From: Mesotaenium endlicherianum
Taxonomy: Eukaryota; Streptophyta; Zygnematophyceae; Zygnematales; Mesotaeniaceae
Direction: 5' to 3'
Length of the DNA stretch: 43,843 bases
Assembly: GCA_009602735.1 (NCBI GenBank)
Contig: WELA01002483.1
Location: forward strand, 180,378-224,220
In this document: one piece after another, positions 1 to 11,933 of the stretch
How positions within the stretch are numbered: the first letter of the stretch is position 1
How the letters are laid out: each line of letters starts with the position of its first letter
Program-made: the position numbers and the translations under genes
The notes under the pieces: generated by a model
The model's database searches: none
Told to the model about the DNA's origin: nothing
The model's input: only the letters and a program-made list of their open reading frames with translations

Positions 1-21
1 GGGGGGGGGGGGGGGGGGGGG
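1..21. other. G homopolymer at contig end
   Basis: The first 21 bases are all G. The SEC8 gene runs straight into this run, so it is most likely an assembly or sequencing end artefact and not a biological G tract. Confidence 0.7.
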
Positions 22-662
22 TGTATGCAGCGGAAAGTACCGGCAGCCGCAAGCCCACTCTCTGCAAATCGGAAGCTGAAGGACAAGCTCTGGCCATTGC
101 TGCACAGTTGCGCTTCCCCCAAGAAAACACGAGCAATGTTGGCATAGTCAGTGTCACAAGCAACTCCCAGCCCGAAGAGGTCCCTATGAGAGGAGAGCAA
201 GCACGGGAAAGAGAGATCAGACGCAATAAACGTCTCGTATCCAGAGCGTGTGTGCACGATGCTTACGCTCCTTCACAACTGCACGTTCCACAAACGGCCC
301 CAAGGCACAAGGCACGGCACAAGAGGACCAGGGCCCCGCGTCATGCACGATGTTGCCACAGCAGCATACACACACAGGCGTGACACAGCTTGACCCCCAG
401 GCGGCTTCAGGGGCACGACGGAAGAAGGGGCTGCAGCCAAAGACCTGCCGTCGTCCAGGACGCGCAGGTTGGCCAGCCTGGCGGTGGCCGCGTCGGCGGA
501 GGCGCCGTCGGGCGTGGCCATGAGCACGTCGCATATCAGCTGCTGCACCTCACTCTGCACCCCCCATAACGCACACCCACACACACAGCCTCAGTCGACA
601 GCTCTACCACTTCTCCTCTATTCACAAACCCCATCCCCTCTGTCTTTTCACGCGCACGCACA

Positions 663-693
<31 letters not shown>

Positions 694-3600
694 GTCCTAG
701 CCCGCGCACGCGCCTCCGCACGAGCGCAGGTGCTAGGCAGACACGCGCACATGTACACACATGGAGTGCCACATGAGTGTTAGAGGCAGGCGGAAGACGG
801 GAAGGCCTGACCAGCACCAGCAAGAGGCAAGGTAAGGGGGGTGAGGGAGAGGAGGAGGAGGCGGGGGCATGTGCCTGCATGCAGGACCAGGCAAAGGCAA
901 CGCTGTAGCCGCCCGTGGACTCGTTGTAGTTCTCCGGCTCCCCGCCGCCGCCCGGGCCGCCCCCTGTGGGCGACGGCACAGGGCTCATCTGCGCCATGTC
1001 CGCCGCCTTGGTGTCCATGATGGCGCTCGCCAGCACATGGTTTTCTGCCCACCACATTGACGTCCCGCCGCAGTCACTGTCAAGTAGCGCACGGCAGGTC
1101 GGTAGAGTCACACGCTAGGAGGGCCCATCTGTTTGCAGCCACAAGTGATGGCCCCGGAGTAAAGGGCCCTAATGACCAATCTGACATTCTGGAAGGCAGC
1201 GAGTAGGGCATGAAGACACCCATCGCCACGACAAAATGAGAAGTGCGACAGTCTCGCCGCACTGCATCCGGGCTCGATGACTACACCTACAACCTAAAAA
1301 CACGTGCAGACACGGCACAAGACACCTTCGTATCTGCTAGCAGCATGTCCTGCCAGCCTGTGCATCCATCTCGATCAAATGGACGACACACACGCCATAA
1401 CAAAAAAACTCGTGAATCAGTCAGCACGTCGGTGAAGGTCGGTCAGAGGCAAGGCAGGGGGGAGCAGGCGTCGTCCTCGAGGAGGCTGCTCCTCTCAGCA
1501 AGCGCGCATGCACGAGGCACCCAAAGAGGAGGAGGCCTCCCGCGCTCACCGAGCACGCGGATGAGCATGTCCATCACGGACTCCAGGAGCTCCTGGGCGG
1601 CGGTCTGGGCCACCCCTGTGGGGCCAGCTGGCGTGAACTTCCCGGCCTTCTGTGCGGCAGCCGCAGCGGCAGCGGCAGCGGCCCCCGCCTTTTGGGGCGT
1701 CTTCTGCGGCGCCTTCTTGCCAGGGGTCTTGGCGGGGGACCCGGCGGGCATCTGCATGGCCTTGGGCAGCGGCGACCCCGCGGCAGCGCTCGTCTTCGTC
1801 ACCTGCTCCATTCTCGGCCTGCCCCGATTCGCCACCCCTCGCGGTTCAAAGGTCACAACCCGGATGCAACTTTGACGGCAGGCGAGGCACTTTGCCACTG
1901 AGGCATCTGAAGACAGACGTCCCAGGGATGCAGTCACGGGTTGTCTTGACGTCGTTGGATGTGAAAGACAAGGACATCAGCAGTTGAACCCCGGGATGCT
2001 CTCGATAATGCAAGATGCTCCTCCTCCTCCCCTAGTCGTCACTTGTCCTCCCTGCCGTGGTGCTCTTTCTCACTTTGAAGCAAGACAAAGGGAGCACAAC
2101 ATCATGCTCCATGTCACCACACATTCTCGTGGCAGAAAGAGCGCGGCAACACGCGACGAGGAGTGCTGGAACCAACTCCCACAAATGGATGCCCTCTGCA
2201 CACAGATGCGCCTCCTTGGTGTACATTTTTCACACCTACACACTGGGGAATATTAAGGCAGTGAGTAGTAACAGAAAGGTGCGCACCTGGCGGCTTCAGC
2301 GGCGATGGCCCGGGCTTTGATCTCGCTCATGATGAGCTCGCGCACGGTGCTCCGCAGCCGCTGGCTCAGGATGGCCCCGGCAGCCGCCACTTTGGAGAGC
2401 AGCGCCAGGCACTCCACCAGGGTCAGCAGGTACTTGACATGGTTGGGCGACTCGTTCTTCATCATCATTTCCTGCAGCCGCCGCGCAGCCACGCCGCCGC
2501 GCATGAGAGGGCCTCCAGGGCCTTGGAATCGAAGAGTACTTCCCTTGCCTGACCTGCCAGCTCCCCTGAGCTGCTGCCGGGTGTGCAGAAAGGCGAGCTG
2601 CACACCGGCTGACACTGGCGCTCCGGAAGGCATGACAGGAGAAGGCTTCCAGGGCCTCCCTGCCCTCATCCGTCCCACTGGCGGTGGTGTTGCCGCAGGA
2701 CCCCCGGGAGATTGCGCATGTGTTCATGAGGTCGCGTGCAGCGCACCAATTTATCCGGCGAACAAAAAGCGGCCGGTAATGCAATGGGTCCCAGAGCACT
2801 CTTGTGCTGCACAGGTGCAAAACTACACTACAGCTGAGTGTGTAGCGCCGACTACCTTGGCCCTTCACAAACCCACGTTCTGCTACAGCTGGCATGTGAG
2901 GGAGCCTCCAGGAGCCCTGACGCAACAAATCAGCACTCCATTCAGGGCCAAGCACAATGACAACCCATCCACGCGAGGGGGTGCACAGGGTTGCAAGAGC
3001 GAGCGGTCGTACGCATACATGCACCACAGCTGACTGTGGCTGCGGGGGACTAGATGGCAAGGAGAAAGCTTTCCTTAAACCCCGAGATTTGTGTCACATG
3101 GGGTTTGGAAAGCGTACAGTGAAGTCGTTCACTTTTGCTTCCTTCAACCACGGAGGCAGAGACTGGAGATGCTTCCTCGTCAGCACTGAGGTGGCAGCCG
3201 ATGAGGTGTCGTGCGTGTTGAAAGCTGGGGTGGAGGAAGAGCCCGACACCTCGCTGCTCGGCGTGGGGGGGTCCTCGTCCCGATCCTCCGAGTAGGACCT
3301 GCACGCATCACAAGATGCTCCAAGACTCCGATGAGCCCTCTTCCGGGGCCGTGGGACCCCACCACATGCTGTCCACTCTCAAAGCCTTCTCCTTTCGACA
3401 CAGGTCCACTTTAGGGTTCTTAAACTCTAAACTGCGATGAAGACGAGCACTCTCCACCTGACCCACTCAGGACTTCAGAACCAGGCCAGGGACGTCAACC
3501 ACCACTTATTTTAGGCTGGAGCAAACAGTCAAGGAGAGAGCAAGAGGACCCTCGACAGGCGGAACCGGGCGCAGCGAATGCGTCCTCTCCATCCTCACCT

Positions 3601-5852
3601 CCTCAGGTGTCCTGCCACCTGTCCTTGCCTTCCTACAATCCCAGGCTACCTCCTCCCATTCACCAGCTCGTCTTTGGTTCCAAAGCACATCTGCTGGTGG
3701 ATACTTCTTTTGTGCCACTCCAGGACAAGGACACATCGATAAGTACTGAAACGCGTATTGGTACTGTAAACAACCTGTGCAAAGTGAAGTCTGAGGAAAG
3801 GAGAGAAAGCATCAAAGGAACGCACCCAGTCGTATCGATGGACAGGCCTTTCAGCTCAGAGTTGCTTCGCCTCATGGACCTGCCGGCGCGCGCCTTCTTC
3901 TGTACCTGCGCTGCAGCAGCCTGCTGGCCTGCTAGCGACGGGTGCAAGGCCGCTGATGCGGGCACAGCCGCCACCACTATGCTGCTGATGTCATCGTCCT
4001 TGTCCTGTACCTCCTCTAGCTTCACGCTGCATGCATCCACACCATTCCAGCGACCAGAGTGTATATGAGCACAGCAGCAGCTGCAGGCAGGCTGAGGTGC
4101 AGTGCAAGCACGCTGTTCACCAATCAGACTAGGAGCCCGGTGTGCAGCCATCATCTGCAGGCACCAACAAGCCCTCCAGTATGGCTGTTGCTTCTCTGTC
4201 AGTACAGGAGTCCAGCCAGCCCCTCCATCATCTTCCACGAAGACCGACACGACAAGCTTCTCCTAGAAGCACAGGCAGCACACCTGTAGTCGCCCTTGTT
4301 GTACAGGTGGGCATGCAGCTCATCCACGACCTTGTAGAACAGCTGCCCCCTCAGCTTCGCCAGCTCGTTGCGCACCTCCCTCAGGCCTCCCACCTGCACG
4401 CCAGCACAGCAGCGAGCCAGCGAGCCCGTGCACACCTCAAGGTTGCGACGGGTGAAGGCCCTGACTGATGTATACGCAAGCAAGCGTGCAGCCTTGCACA
4501 TGCAAGCCTACTTTGTAGTACTGCCCGCAGCTCACTGCAGATCTTTCTCGGCTGTAGGCCTGGGCTACTGTTAACATGTCTATGAGTCCAAATGCCCGGT
4601 TCAGCCCAGAAAGAGGTCGAAGGTAGTTAAATACATGCAGAGCAGGAACATGTGGTGGCATTCAGCCAGAGGTGTGGGTAGTTGTAACGAGGAGGAGGGG
4701 GCAAGAGGGTACCCCTTGAATGCCTTCCCGCTCCAGCATGGCAACCGAGTGGATGTGCAGCTGCACCGCCGTGTACAGCTGCTTGTCCACCATCAGCTTC
4801 TGTATCCTCTCTGGCACCTGCACCCCATGGACCTCGCTAAATGCCTGAACTACAAGCATCCTCGTACGCAAATTGCACCTTTTCTAGGGGGCGTTGCCTG
4901 ACATACATGCGCCGCTTCACGCGTGTGCACGCGAGCTCCCCTCCAGACTCTCTTGTTCATTACCAGGACAGCTCACACAGCAACGTTCCTCACTCCGGGC
5001 CCGTTTTACATGACAAATGAGCATGCTGAGAGGGAGCTTGGCAAAAGAGCAGGGTGACTATAGGCGTATCTTTGACACATATCCCGACGCCATCATAGTA
5101 AGCCTGACACGCATGCCCCCCAAATACAGGCACAAGTCTTGTCACAAACTGGCTGCCTGCAGCTCAAGCCTCACCCTGGCCCTTCTCTTCAGCCTCAGCT
5201 TATACCACCCCCGGGCTTCATGCTTGCGGCAGGCTCACCTTGGCAACGTTGTCAATCTGGTCGATGAGCGACAGGACGTGCCGCATCGTGATCGATCGGT
5301 ACCACAGCTGCTGCAAGTGCTTCTGCCGCGTGCTCAGTAAGCGGCGCGCGTCAGACAGGCTCTTTTTGAGACCGCTCATCTGCGACGCGCTCTCGCTGAA
5401 CAGCTTCAAGATCTGCACTCACACGATGACTTCACTTCGCTCACTCACACCACCCGATGCAATTGGCAACCTGCCATGGTGACAAGGGACGTGCAGAAGC
5501 CAGCTGCAACAGCAAGCTGCACTCGGGAGTGGAATTAAATTGGTCCACAGAATCAGGTGGACTAGTTGAATAGGGACAGTGTGCGGTCTACACGTTGCGC
5601 ACAACGCTTTAAGTCGGCAAGTGACGATGAAGGGGGTACCTGAGAGTAGTTGTGGATGGCCTTGTTGAAGCCGTTGTGGTAACCCTGGACAACTTCGTCC
5701 ACGAGAAACTCCACGGCATCTCTTTGGTCGCTCAGTTTCTGCAGAGCTTGTTGGGGGTTTCGGGAGGTAAGCACCTCGACGACATGGGGAAGTGAATCGA
5801 AGCGCGGTTGCTTCCATATATCGTCCAGGGCCGACAACTCGTCCTCAATCAT
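22..5852 (-). CDS. SEC8: Exocyst subunit SEC8/EXOC4, N-terminal half (partial, multi-exon)
   Basis: SEC8 is a subunit of the octameric exocyst, which tethers secretory vesicles to the plasma membrane. Exons, 5' to 3' on the minus strand: 5852-5640, 5412-5239, 4817-4713, 4393-4284, 4026-3826, 3298-3118, 2471-2287, 1818-1550, 1044-875, 554-445, and 99 to the edge. The phases of the ten complete exons agree and give about 573 codons. Family hallmarks in order are RFDSLPHVVEVLTS, HNGFNKAIHNYSQ, LWYRSITMRHVLSLIDQI, MLEREGIQG, LREVRNELAKLRGQLFYKV, LHAHLYNKGDY, SLPPWL, HVKYLLTLVECLALLSKV and QQLICDVLMATP. They line up with plant SEC8 as I remember it. The exon at 1818-1550 has a run of ten Ala in a Lys/Pro/Ala-rich linker. 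Intron 9 uses a GC donor. The C-terminal half lies off the window. The end of the last exon (about 41, or beyond the edge) is uncertain, and the Met at 5852 directly follows a good acceptor (gtgcag), so it may not be the true start. Confidence 0.9.
661..693. repeat. (CA)n microsatellite
   Basis: Dinucleotide run with one interruption, inside a SEC8 intron. On the sense strand it reads (TG)n. Confidence 0.9.
873..874 (-). other. Non-canonical GC splice donor in SEC8
   Basis: The exon 1044-875 ends ATGCAG and is followed by GCACAT. Joining it to the acceptor at 555-556 gives FAWSCMQ then SEVQQLICDVL, in phase and matching the family without a gap. No nearby GT gives that join, so this looks like a GC-AG intron. 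Confidence 0.6.
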
Positions 5853-6239
5853 CTGCACATAGAGTAGCCAACCGCCAGGATTCACAAGTTACAAAGCCTG
5901 GGGGGCACGCACCCCATGCTTGTCTTGACTCAAAGAGCCATCCACCAGGACTACAAACGCTCGTTGGTGACCTGGCCCGTGGGAATGAGGATATGCATGT
6001 GGCTCAGTTAAGGCTTGAGTGCCAGTTACATTACATATGAGGACGTCTCCCATCTTCCATCTATGACTGCTAAAAACCGAATGATGATGCATTGCAACCT
6101 TTGAAGGGGAGGCCAGGCCAGGTCAGCACAATACGGCAAGCACGAGAATATGAGTGTTGTCGTACAGTTTGAGCCAAATCAGTATCCTAGCAAGGGATGA
6201 AGACTGCATGTGTACTTGGAAGCACAAAGTACAAGCCAC

Positions 6240-6668
6240 CTTGAAGCTGACGGCTTTAAACTGAGCCACCCATTTCTCATCAACTCTCTCGTCAATGCTT
6301 ATGCCTGGTGCAGTCCTTTTCCTATGATGCAAAAGCGTTAGGTAATAGAAACATCATATCTGACTCTCAGAAGAGGACTGCATTGCAACAGAGCAGCTGG
6401 TGTAACATGATATACTAGAAGACACATTTTTTGTTGCCAGGAATCACCAAAAAACTGAATGAACTCTTACTATAGAAAGGAAGGTACTACTTCATTCACA
6501 AGAGAAAGAAACGTATGTGTGCACGCGAGAACCAAGCTTAGCACGCCTACTCATTTTACCTCAGGACAGACTGGTACTAAAGCACCAGAACAATTTCAAG
6601 GGCATACGTTTTGATAGATATGGGAGACTTACTATCCAGTCAACCTCGGTGGCATCTGGATCGGCCAT
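6240..6668 (-). other. Candidate 5' exons of SEC8
   Basis: Two pieces could be upstream coding exons. At 6668-6633 an ATG in good context (AAAAATGGCC) opens a 12-codon acidic ORF (MADPDATEVDWI) ending in a strong donor, GTAAGT. At about 6304 or 6321 to 6240 an open stretch containing ERVDEKWVAQFKAVSFK ends at AAG|GTGGCT in phase 0, which fits the phase-0 acceptor before the SEC8 exon at 5852. The phase between the two pieces does not agree, so at least one boundary, or one piece, is wrong. They could also belong to an unrelated short gene or to the 5' UTR. Confidence 0.25.
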
Positions 6669-8344
6669 TTTTCCACCCCCGCACTCTTAACTTAGTGAAG
6701 CAACAGGATGAAACATAAGAAGCAACGTACTTCGTAATAATCGTTAATTAGGAACACTTGTGAACCTGTCAACTTCCCGAACAGCGACATGGCTGGTCGA
6801 CCCCGGTTCGTGTCGCTGATGCTCTGTGAGCCCGCACGACGTTTCAACCAAGAGGTTGTCGCTAAGCTTCACAATGTGTCACTCTTTGAAAACGTCGTAG
6901 CCTCCACCTTTGGAAGGGACGAGTGACGCGAGTTGACTTGTTGGACAAGCTTGACTTTTGAAAGAGTAAAGCTCGAGTCTGACCGAGTCTGACAGCTTGC
7001 CTGGAGGAGAGCTTCATGTCGTCCATTTCAGACGCAGTTAAACTTTCAACTCTCTCTCTATATATATGCACTTCATTGAATAAAATGAAAAGTTATGAGG
7101 ATTATTGAAAAGAAGAAAAGAATTGGTAGCACATGGTAGATCCTCCTTGTCTATTTAACTGCTGTTTGTCTCTTTGTCTACTTATTTTGATCTATTTATT
7201 TGACTATCTATTTCTTCAAACTGCTTCCTTAATGACTGACTTTTGGCGTTTGGTCCATCCTTCATATCTTGCTAATCCTTTGTTCTTAACTCTTGGGTGG
7301 TGGGTTGGATCCAGGCCCCAGGATTCGAGATAAATTTTATGTTATTTTCTTTTTTGGGTGTTTTAAAACCATGAAAAATCTTAGATTATGTCGAAAGAAA
7401 TCCTGGTCATTGGGAGCGGATGTCGCGTAAAATCCCAAAATTTGCTATGTTCCTTTTAAAAATTGTCGTGGGATGTTATTAAGCCATCAAAAAAATCCTA
7501 CCAAATATTGTCGGATGTTCTTGAAACCCTGACCGTCGCCCAGAGCAGGCCAGAGGATGTTTCCAAAATTTTCCAAAATCCGCGACTTATGTCGAATCCT
7601 GGGGCCTGGTTGGATCTAGAGAGCACTAATTGCTTCTTGTGCAATGAAGAACTGAATGACTTTTGCAAGTATAGTGCTATTTTGAGGTTGTCTTGAGATT
7701 TTGCACAGGTACTTTCATCTGTTGATCTTTGAAACTTAATAACACTTGATGCATTTTCTGTCATGTATCACAAATCTTGATTTGAAACATGCCTTTGTTT
7801 CAAATCTTCAATTAGCACATGGGGCCCATGGCTTTTGTCTATAGATCCCCCCTTATTGTCGTATACTTCAAATGCTCTGGAGTTGTTATCGTCCTAGATG
7901 ACCAATGCTACCAGGGGATGTGGGCATATTATTGACCATAAACCAAGCTCTCCTCCATGTACCCAGAGAGGGCCAGATGAGACGTAAAACGACTCCTAAC
8001 TTGATCCAAGTAGAAGTCTTCAATTGCTCTCATGCCCCCAATTGTGTAGAGCACAAATAAGCGGCAACATCTACATGTAAATGAATGAATTGTCACCTGA
8101 GATATCAACATGGAGACTGCAGTCCAAAGCAGGTCCCTTGGAGATTGTGCTTGAACCCACTGATCACAGCAGCAAGAGGCATGCCTCTCCTCGATATCAA
8201 CATGGGATGCTTATATGTTGTGCTTTACGTGAATAATTATATGCCTCTAAGTTTACATCAACTACATTAACAGCTATACTGGAGCTATAAATTTGTATGG
8301 CATGTCATTATAGGGGTCAACACTACTAAAGAAACCCAGTTTGA
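6669..8344. other. Gene-poor, AT-richer intergenic stretch
   Basis: This lies between the 5' side of SEC8 and the 3' flank of the first LRR-papain-LysM gene. Apart from the MITE at 7312-7608 I see no ORF with recognisable domains, no RNA gene and no clear promoter motif. A short CT/AT run (ctctctctatatatatg) sits near 7052-7068. Confidence 0.5.
7312..7608 (+). mobile_element. hAT-like MITE, copy 1 (297 bp)
   Basis: The element begins CAGGCCCCAGGATTCGA and ends TCGAATCCTGGGGCCTG, perfect 17-bp terminal inverted repeats. It is flanked by the 8-bp direct repeat gttggatc at 7304-7311 and 7609-7616. An 8-bp target-site duplication and a CAGG-type end are typical of the hAT superfamily. It has no transposase ORF, so it is non-autonomous. 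The related copy at 21896-22187 lies in inverted orientation. Confidence 0.88.
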
Positions 8345-8433
8345 GGTCCTCTAAAAAACCCTAGTAGGGTGGACTAAATGAGGCAACTGTCTTAAACTCC
8401 TCCTGGCCAGCTCTATGCTGATTCTTGTTCTCT
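8345..8433 (-). promoter_or_regulatory. Conserved 3'-flank block with palindrome, copy A
   Basis: This block lies about 170-260 nt past the stop of the first LRR-papain-LysM gene and matches 23174-23263 past the stop of the second. It contains ACCCTAGTAGGGT, a 6-bp inverted repeat around one base; the other copy has C in the centre. It is probably 3' UTR or a 3'-end signal carried along in the duplication. The function is inferred. Confidence 0.45.
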
Positions 8434-8606
8434 ATATTTAACAACACTCATATATTGGTATTGTGTCTTTGCGAAGTTTGACACACTACTTACTAAAAGT
8501 CTACAGACTCGTATAAAGCTTAGATAAGTAAAGATCGAACACAATGCACGTATACATCTTAATTGATTATATGCTAATGCTTACCAGTCAGCACTTATGG
8601 ACAGTC

Positions 8607-11600
8607 CTAAAAGAATCCTCCTACGAAAGGCACACACAAGTTGAGGCCGATGTAAAGCGAGCCTGTCTGGCAGTTGAATCCGTTATTCATCGACCGAAAC
8701 AGTGCTACGCTGCGGTGGAACTTGTAGTAAATAATGGAGGCACATGTGTCGCCCCTCCGAGTTGTGTAGTACTTCCGGCACGGGAGAGCAGTTTGGATGG
8801 TGCCCCCCACGCAGACCTGATGGCAGCAGCAGGGAGAGCAAATTTGAGTAAGGGTGTCATGGTGAGGAGGGTCAGAATGTCCACACAAAGAAGCAAGCAA
8901 ACCTGACTATTTCTCTAGCTTCAGACCAAGCTTACACTAAACCTACACATAACCTTGCTCCCCGCGGTGCATCCAGGACTGAAAACGGGCTGCCACTTGG
9001 AGACTCCCTGGAGCAGAGTGTTCTGAAAATCTTGCACACCACGTGAGGCATATGAGCAAATGGCACTACAAGATCACAAGAGACAACCTCCAGGGATCTT
9101 TCCCTCCCTAGACACCACTGACATGACATTCCTCCAGCACGAGTGGGCCAGTGTCTCCTCTAGAAGATCCAAGCGACATTCCAGCACTCCCAGCTCGCAA
9201 AAGGACGTGTTGAGCCCCTTTTACACCTCCACACGCACGCACACGCTCTCTGCCTACTCTCTGAGACGCCATCTGCACAGCTACAAAACATCCTCTGCAC
9301 AGCCGATAACTTTGGACCCTAGTGAGCGAGCGTACCTCGCCGTCACCACAATGTGGAGATCACAGGACCATGCGAGACCGAGAGGCTACCAGAAACCGCA
9401 AAAAGCAACGCAGGAGCTTGTTGAGCTTGAGGTCCCAAGGGACGGTCAGCTCAACAAGCCAGCGCGTTGCGAGAAAGCAGAGCGCGAGAGCAGAACAGAG
9501 TGTGGCTGGCTGGTGGCTACACGCGGCGTGTCCGTTGACGCACCTGCTGGCCGGGCAGCGAGAGTCCCTCAGTGGGAATCAGATTGGAGCAGTAGATGCC
9601 GGGGTTCAACGCGTAGAATTGGGCAGGTGCCAGCCCGCGCTGGAGCCAGATCGACTGACAGGTGTCGTTTGCCTCCACAGGCGCGTACTCCACACACACG
9701 GGAGCTCCCAACTTCCCCGCGCCAGCTTGCACACAGACCTGCATGGGGCAAAAGGGTGCAAAGCGTACAAACATTCAGTTCCAGTCAATGTACGTACATC
9801 CGTACCTACATGCACACACTGCGATACACACTCGGATCAAGAGGGGCTACTCCTCCTCCAAATTGGAGCAGCTCCTGTCATCAGGCCTCAAGAGGTGGCG
9901 ACGTCAAAGCCGGCAAGTACGAAGGGGGAGGTCACTGTACACCATCGTAAGCAGGCCTGTGTTGGAGTCGATCTTGCAGATGCCTGCCTGGCAAGAGGTG
10001 CGAACATGATTGTGCGCCTATGCGTCATGAGGTTCTTTCCTATCCCGTATGTGTGTGTGTGTGTGTGTGTGTGTTTGTGTGTGAATCTCTGCAATGTTGC
10101 CCCGTATATTAATGAACAGAAAGACAAACACAAGTGCACAGAATGAGCAGGGTGAGGGGGGAAATTGATCTTCCAAGTATCGTAAGCCTTCCAGGAAGGA
10201 CCCCCGGGTATGATATTGCGATCGCCATCCACGGGAAGCACGAGCAGCAGCACCCACATTGGGGCTTCTGTGTTTCAGCCCAGTCCAGACGGAGAGAATG
10301 GAGTGCATGCCAGCATAGAAGAGACACGACAGCAACCCCTAAGGGTGTCCAGCAGCAGGGGACAGGTTCAGCCAACAAGCCCTTCTACTTTTGACGCCGA
10401 CCTTCCTTGAACCTGCCGTGGACGTAACTTGTGACGCGTCTGCCTCTGCAAAGCCTCCCCACCGGAAATGGGCTCAGCCCCCAACAAAAGCCACCAGCAG
10501 ACAAGATGCAAGCGAACGAAGCTAACCTCTTCTTCATAGCACGGTGGGACAGGAGGCACTCGCCAGCAGGGGCAGCTGTATTGTGGGCAGCTAGCTCCAG
10601 CCACGCAGAAAAATGAGGCGAGAAGCCGGAGGAAGAAGGGGAGGGGCCAGCTCGCAGGGCAGGGCAGGGCGCCCTGGAGAGAGGTGCAGACCAAGGGCGT
10701 CCAGCATGGTCAGGAAGGGAAGGGGCTCACCTGCTGCCCCGGCAGCAGCTGTGCGCAGTCCAGGCCGGGATTCAGGTCTGGCAAGAGCTCTATTGAGAAC
10801 GTCGCTGCGATCGACTGACACGTGTCGCCCTGCAAGCAAGGTACGAAACGCAGGGCTCCGCTGGGGAGGGTCACATCCAGAGGGAGCACGCAGAGCCACA
10901 GCCGCGTCGGTCGCACTCAAATGCACACTTTGCCACACAGGCTGTGCACAGCACTTTCTAAAAGACTGCATACACGCGCTGCGGGCTAGTGTCTACAGTG
11001 CCAAGAACACGTGAATTGCATGCGAGCGCGTGCGTGCGTGTGCGTGCGTGAGTGTATTCGTGTGTGATTTGGGGGGACTGAGTTCAAGCTTGCAAATGAC
11101 AGGCTCTGCATTCTGGCTGCAGCAGTGCAGAGGCCAGCAGGGTGGGGGAGCGGTGCTGAGCTCACAGGCGCAACGGAGTAGGTGGCATTGCAGCCACTGG
11201 TGTCATTCCCGTTGTCCACGGCCAAAAGTACTCCCGGCGTTAGAGGAGGCGTACAATCCAGGCCCTGTCACAAGAGGGAGCAAGAGGGGGGGGGCATCAG
11301 ACTGCCTGGAGTCAGCTGTCCCTGCGCCTATATGCAAGGGGGAGACGCACAGAGGGTGCAACTGATGGCTCCCGGATTTCAAGTCCTGTTCATCAAATCC
11401 ACGGCATCGCGCGGGCGCAGTGGCACTGCCACGTGGAAGCAGTGCTAGAGCTCACAGTCCCGAGGCAGAGATCCACGAACCCCAGCTGTCTGCAGATTGA
11501 CGAGGATTGCCATCATCCAAAGGTGCAGGGAAGAGGCTTGCGCTGATTCGAGGGGAGGGGGGGAACAGACAACTCCAGAGGTGGACAGACATGCGTTCAG

Positions 11601-11891
11601 ACATACAACACACACGTGACCCTTCCCTACTCGTACAAACCACGTGCAGGCCCCCCTGCATTTGCACACTGTCAGGAAGACGGGGTTGTGCATATGACGG
11701 AGGCGGAGGCTCCAGACAAGATGGCGCGAGGAGCCAGCTGGCAACGAGGTTGCTGGAGAGGGGCTGCCACTCACGGGATTCAGTGCCAGGAGCTGGTCCA
11801 GGGTGATGCGGAACATGGTGTGGATGAGGTAGCAGGTGTCGTTCTTCTGCACCTCGTAGCTGCCGCTGTCCACGTAGCTCAGCGCTGAGAG

Positions 11892-11933
<42 letters not shown>

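Noticed and set aside
1-21. G tract as a quadruplex or regulatory element.
   Set aside because: It is an unbroken run at the very end of the contig, cutting a gene, and is best explained as an artefact.
7312-7608. The ATTCGA / TCGAATCC words in the element ends resemble a tRNA T-loop / B box, suggesting a tRNA or SINE.
   Set aside because: The words are part of a perfect inverted repeat at both ends with 8-bp target duplications, no A box or cloverleaf is found, and there is no poly(A) tail, so a DNA-transposon MITE explains them better.
9060-10146. Long plus-strand open frames opposite the last LysM exons of copy A.
   Set aside because: They overlap well-supported minus-strand exons and introns, have no domain, and contain translated TG/CA repeats; they are shadows.
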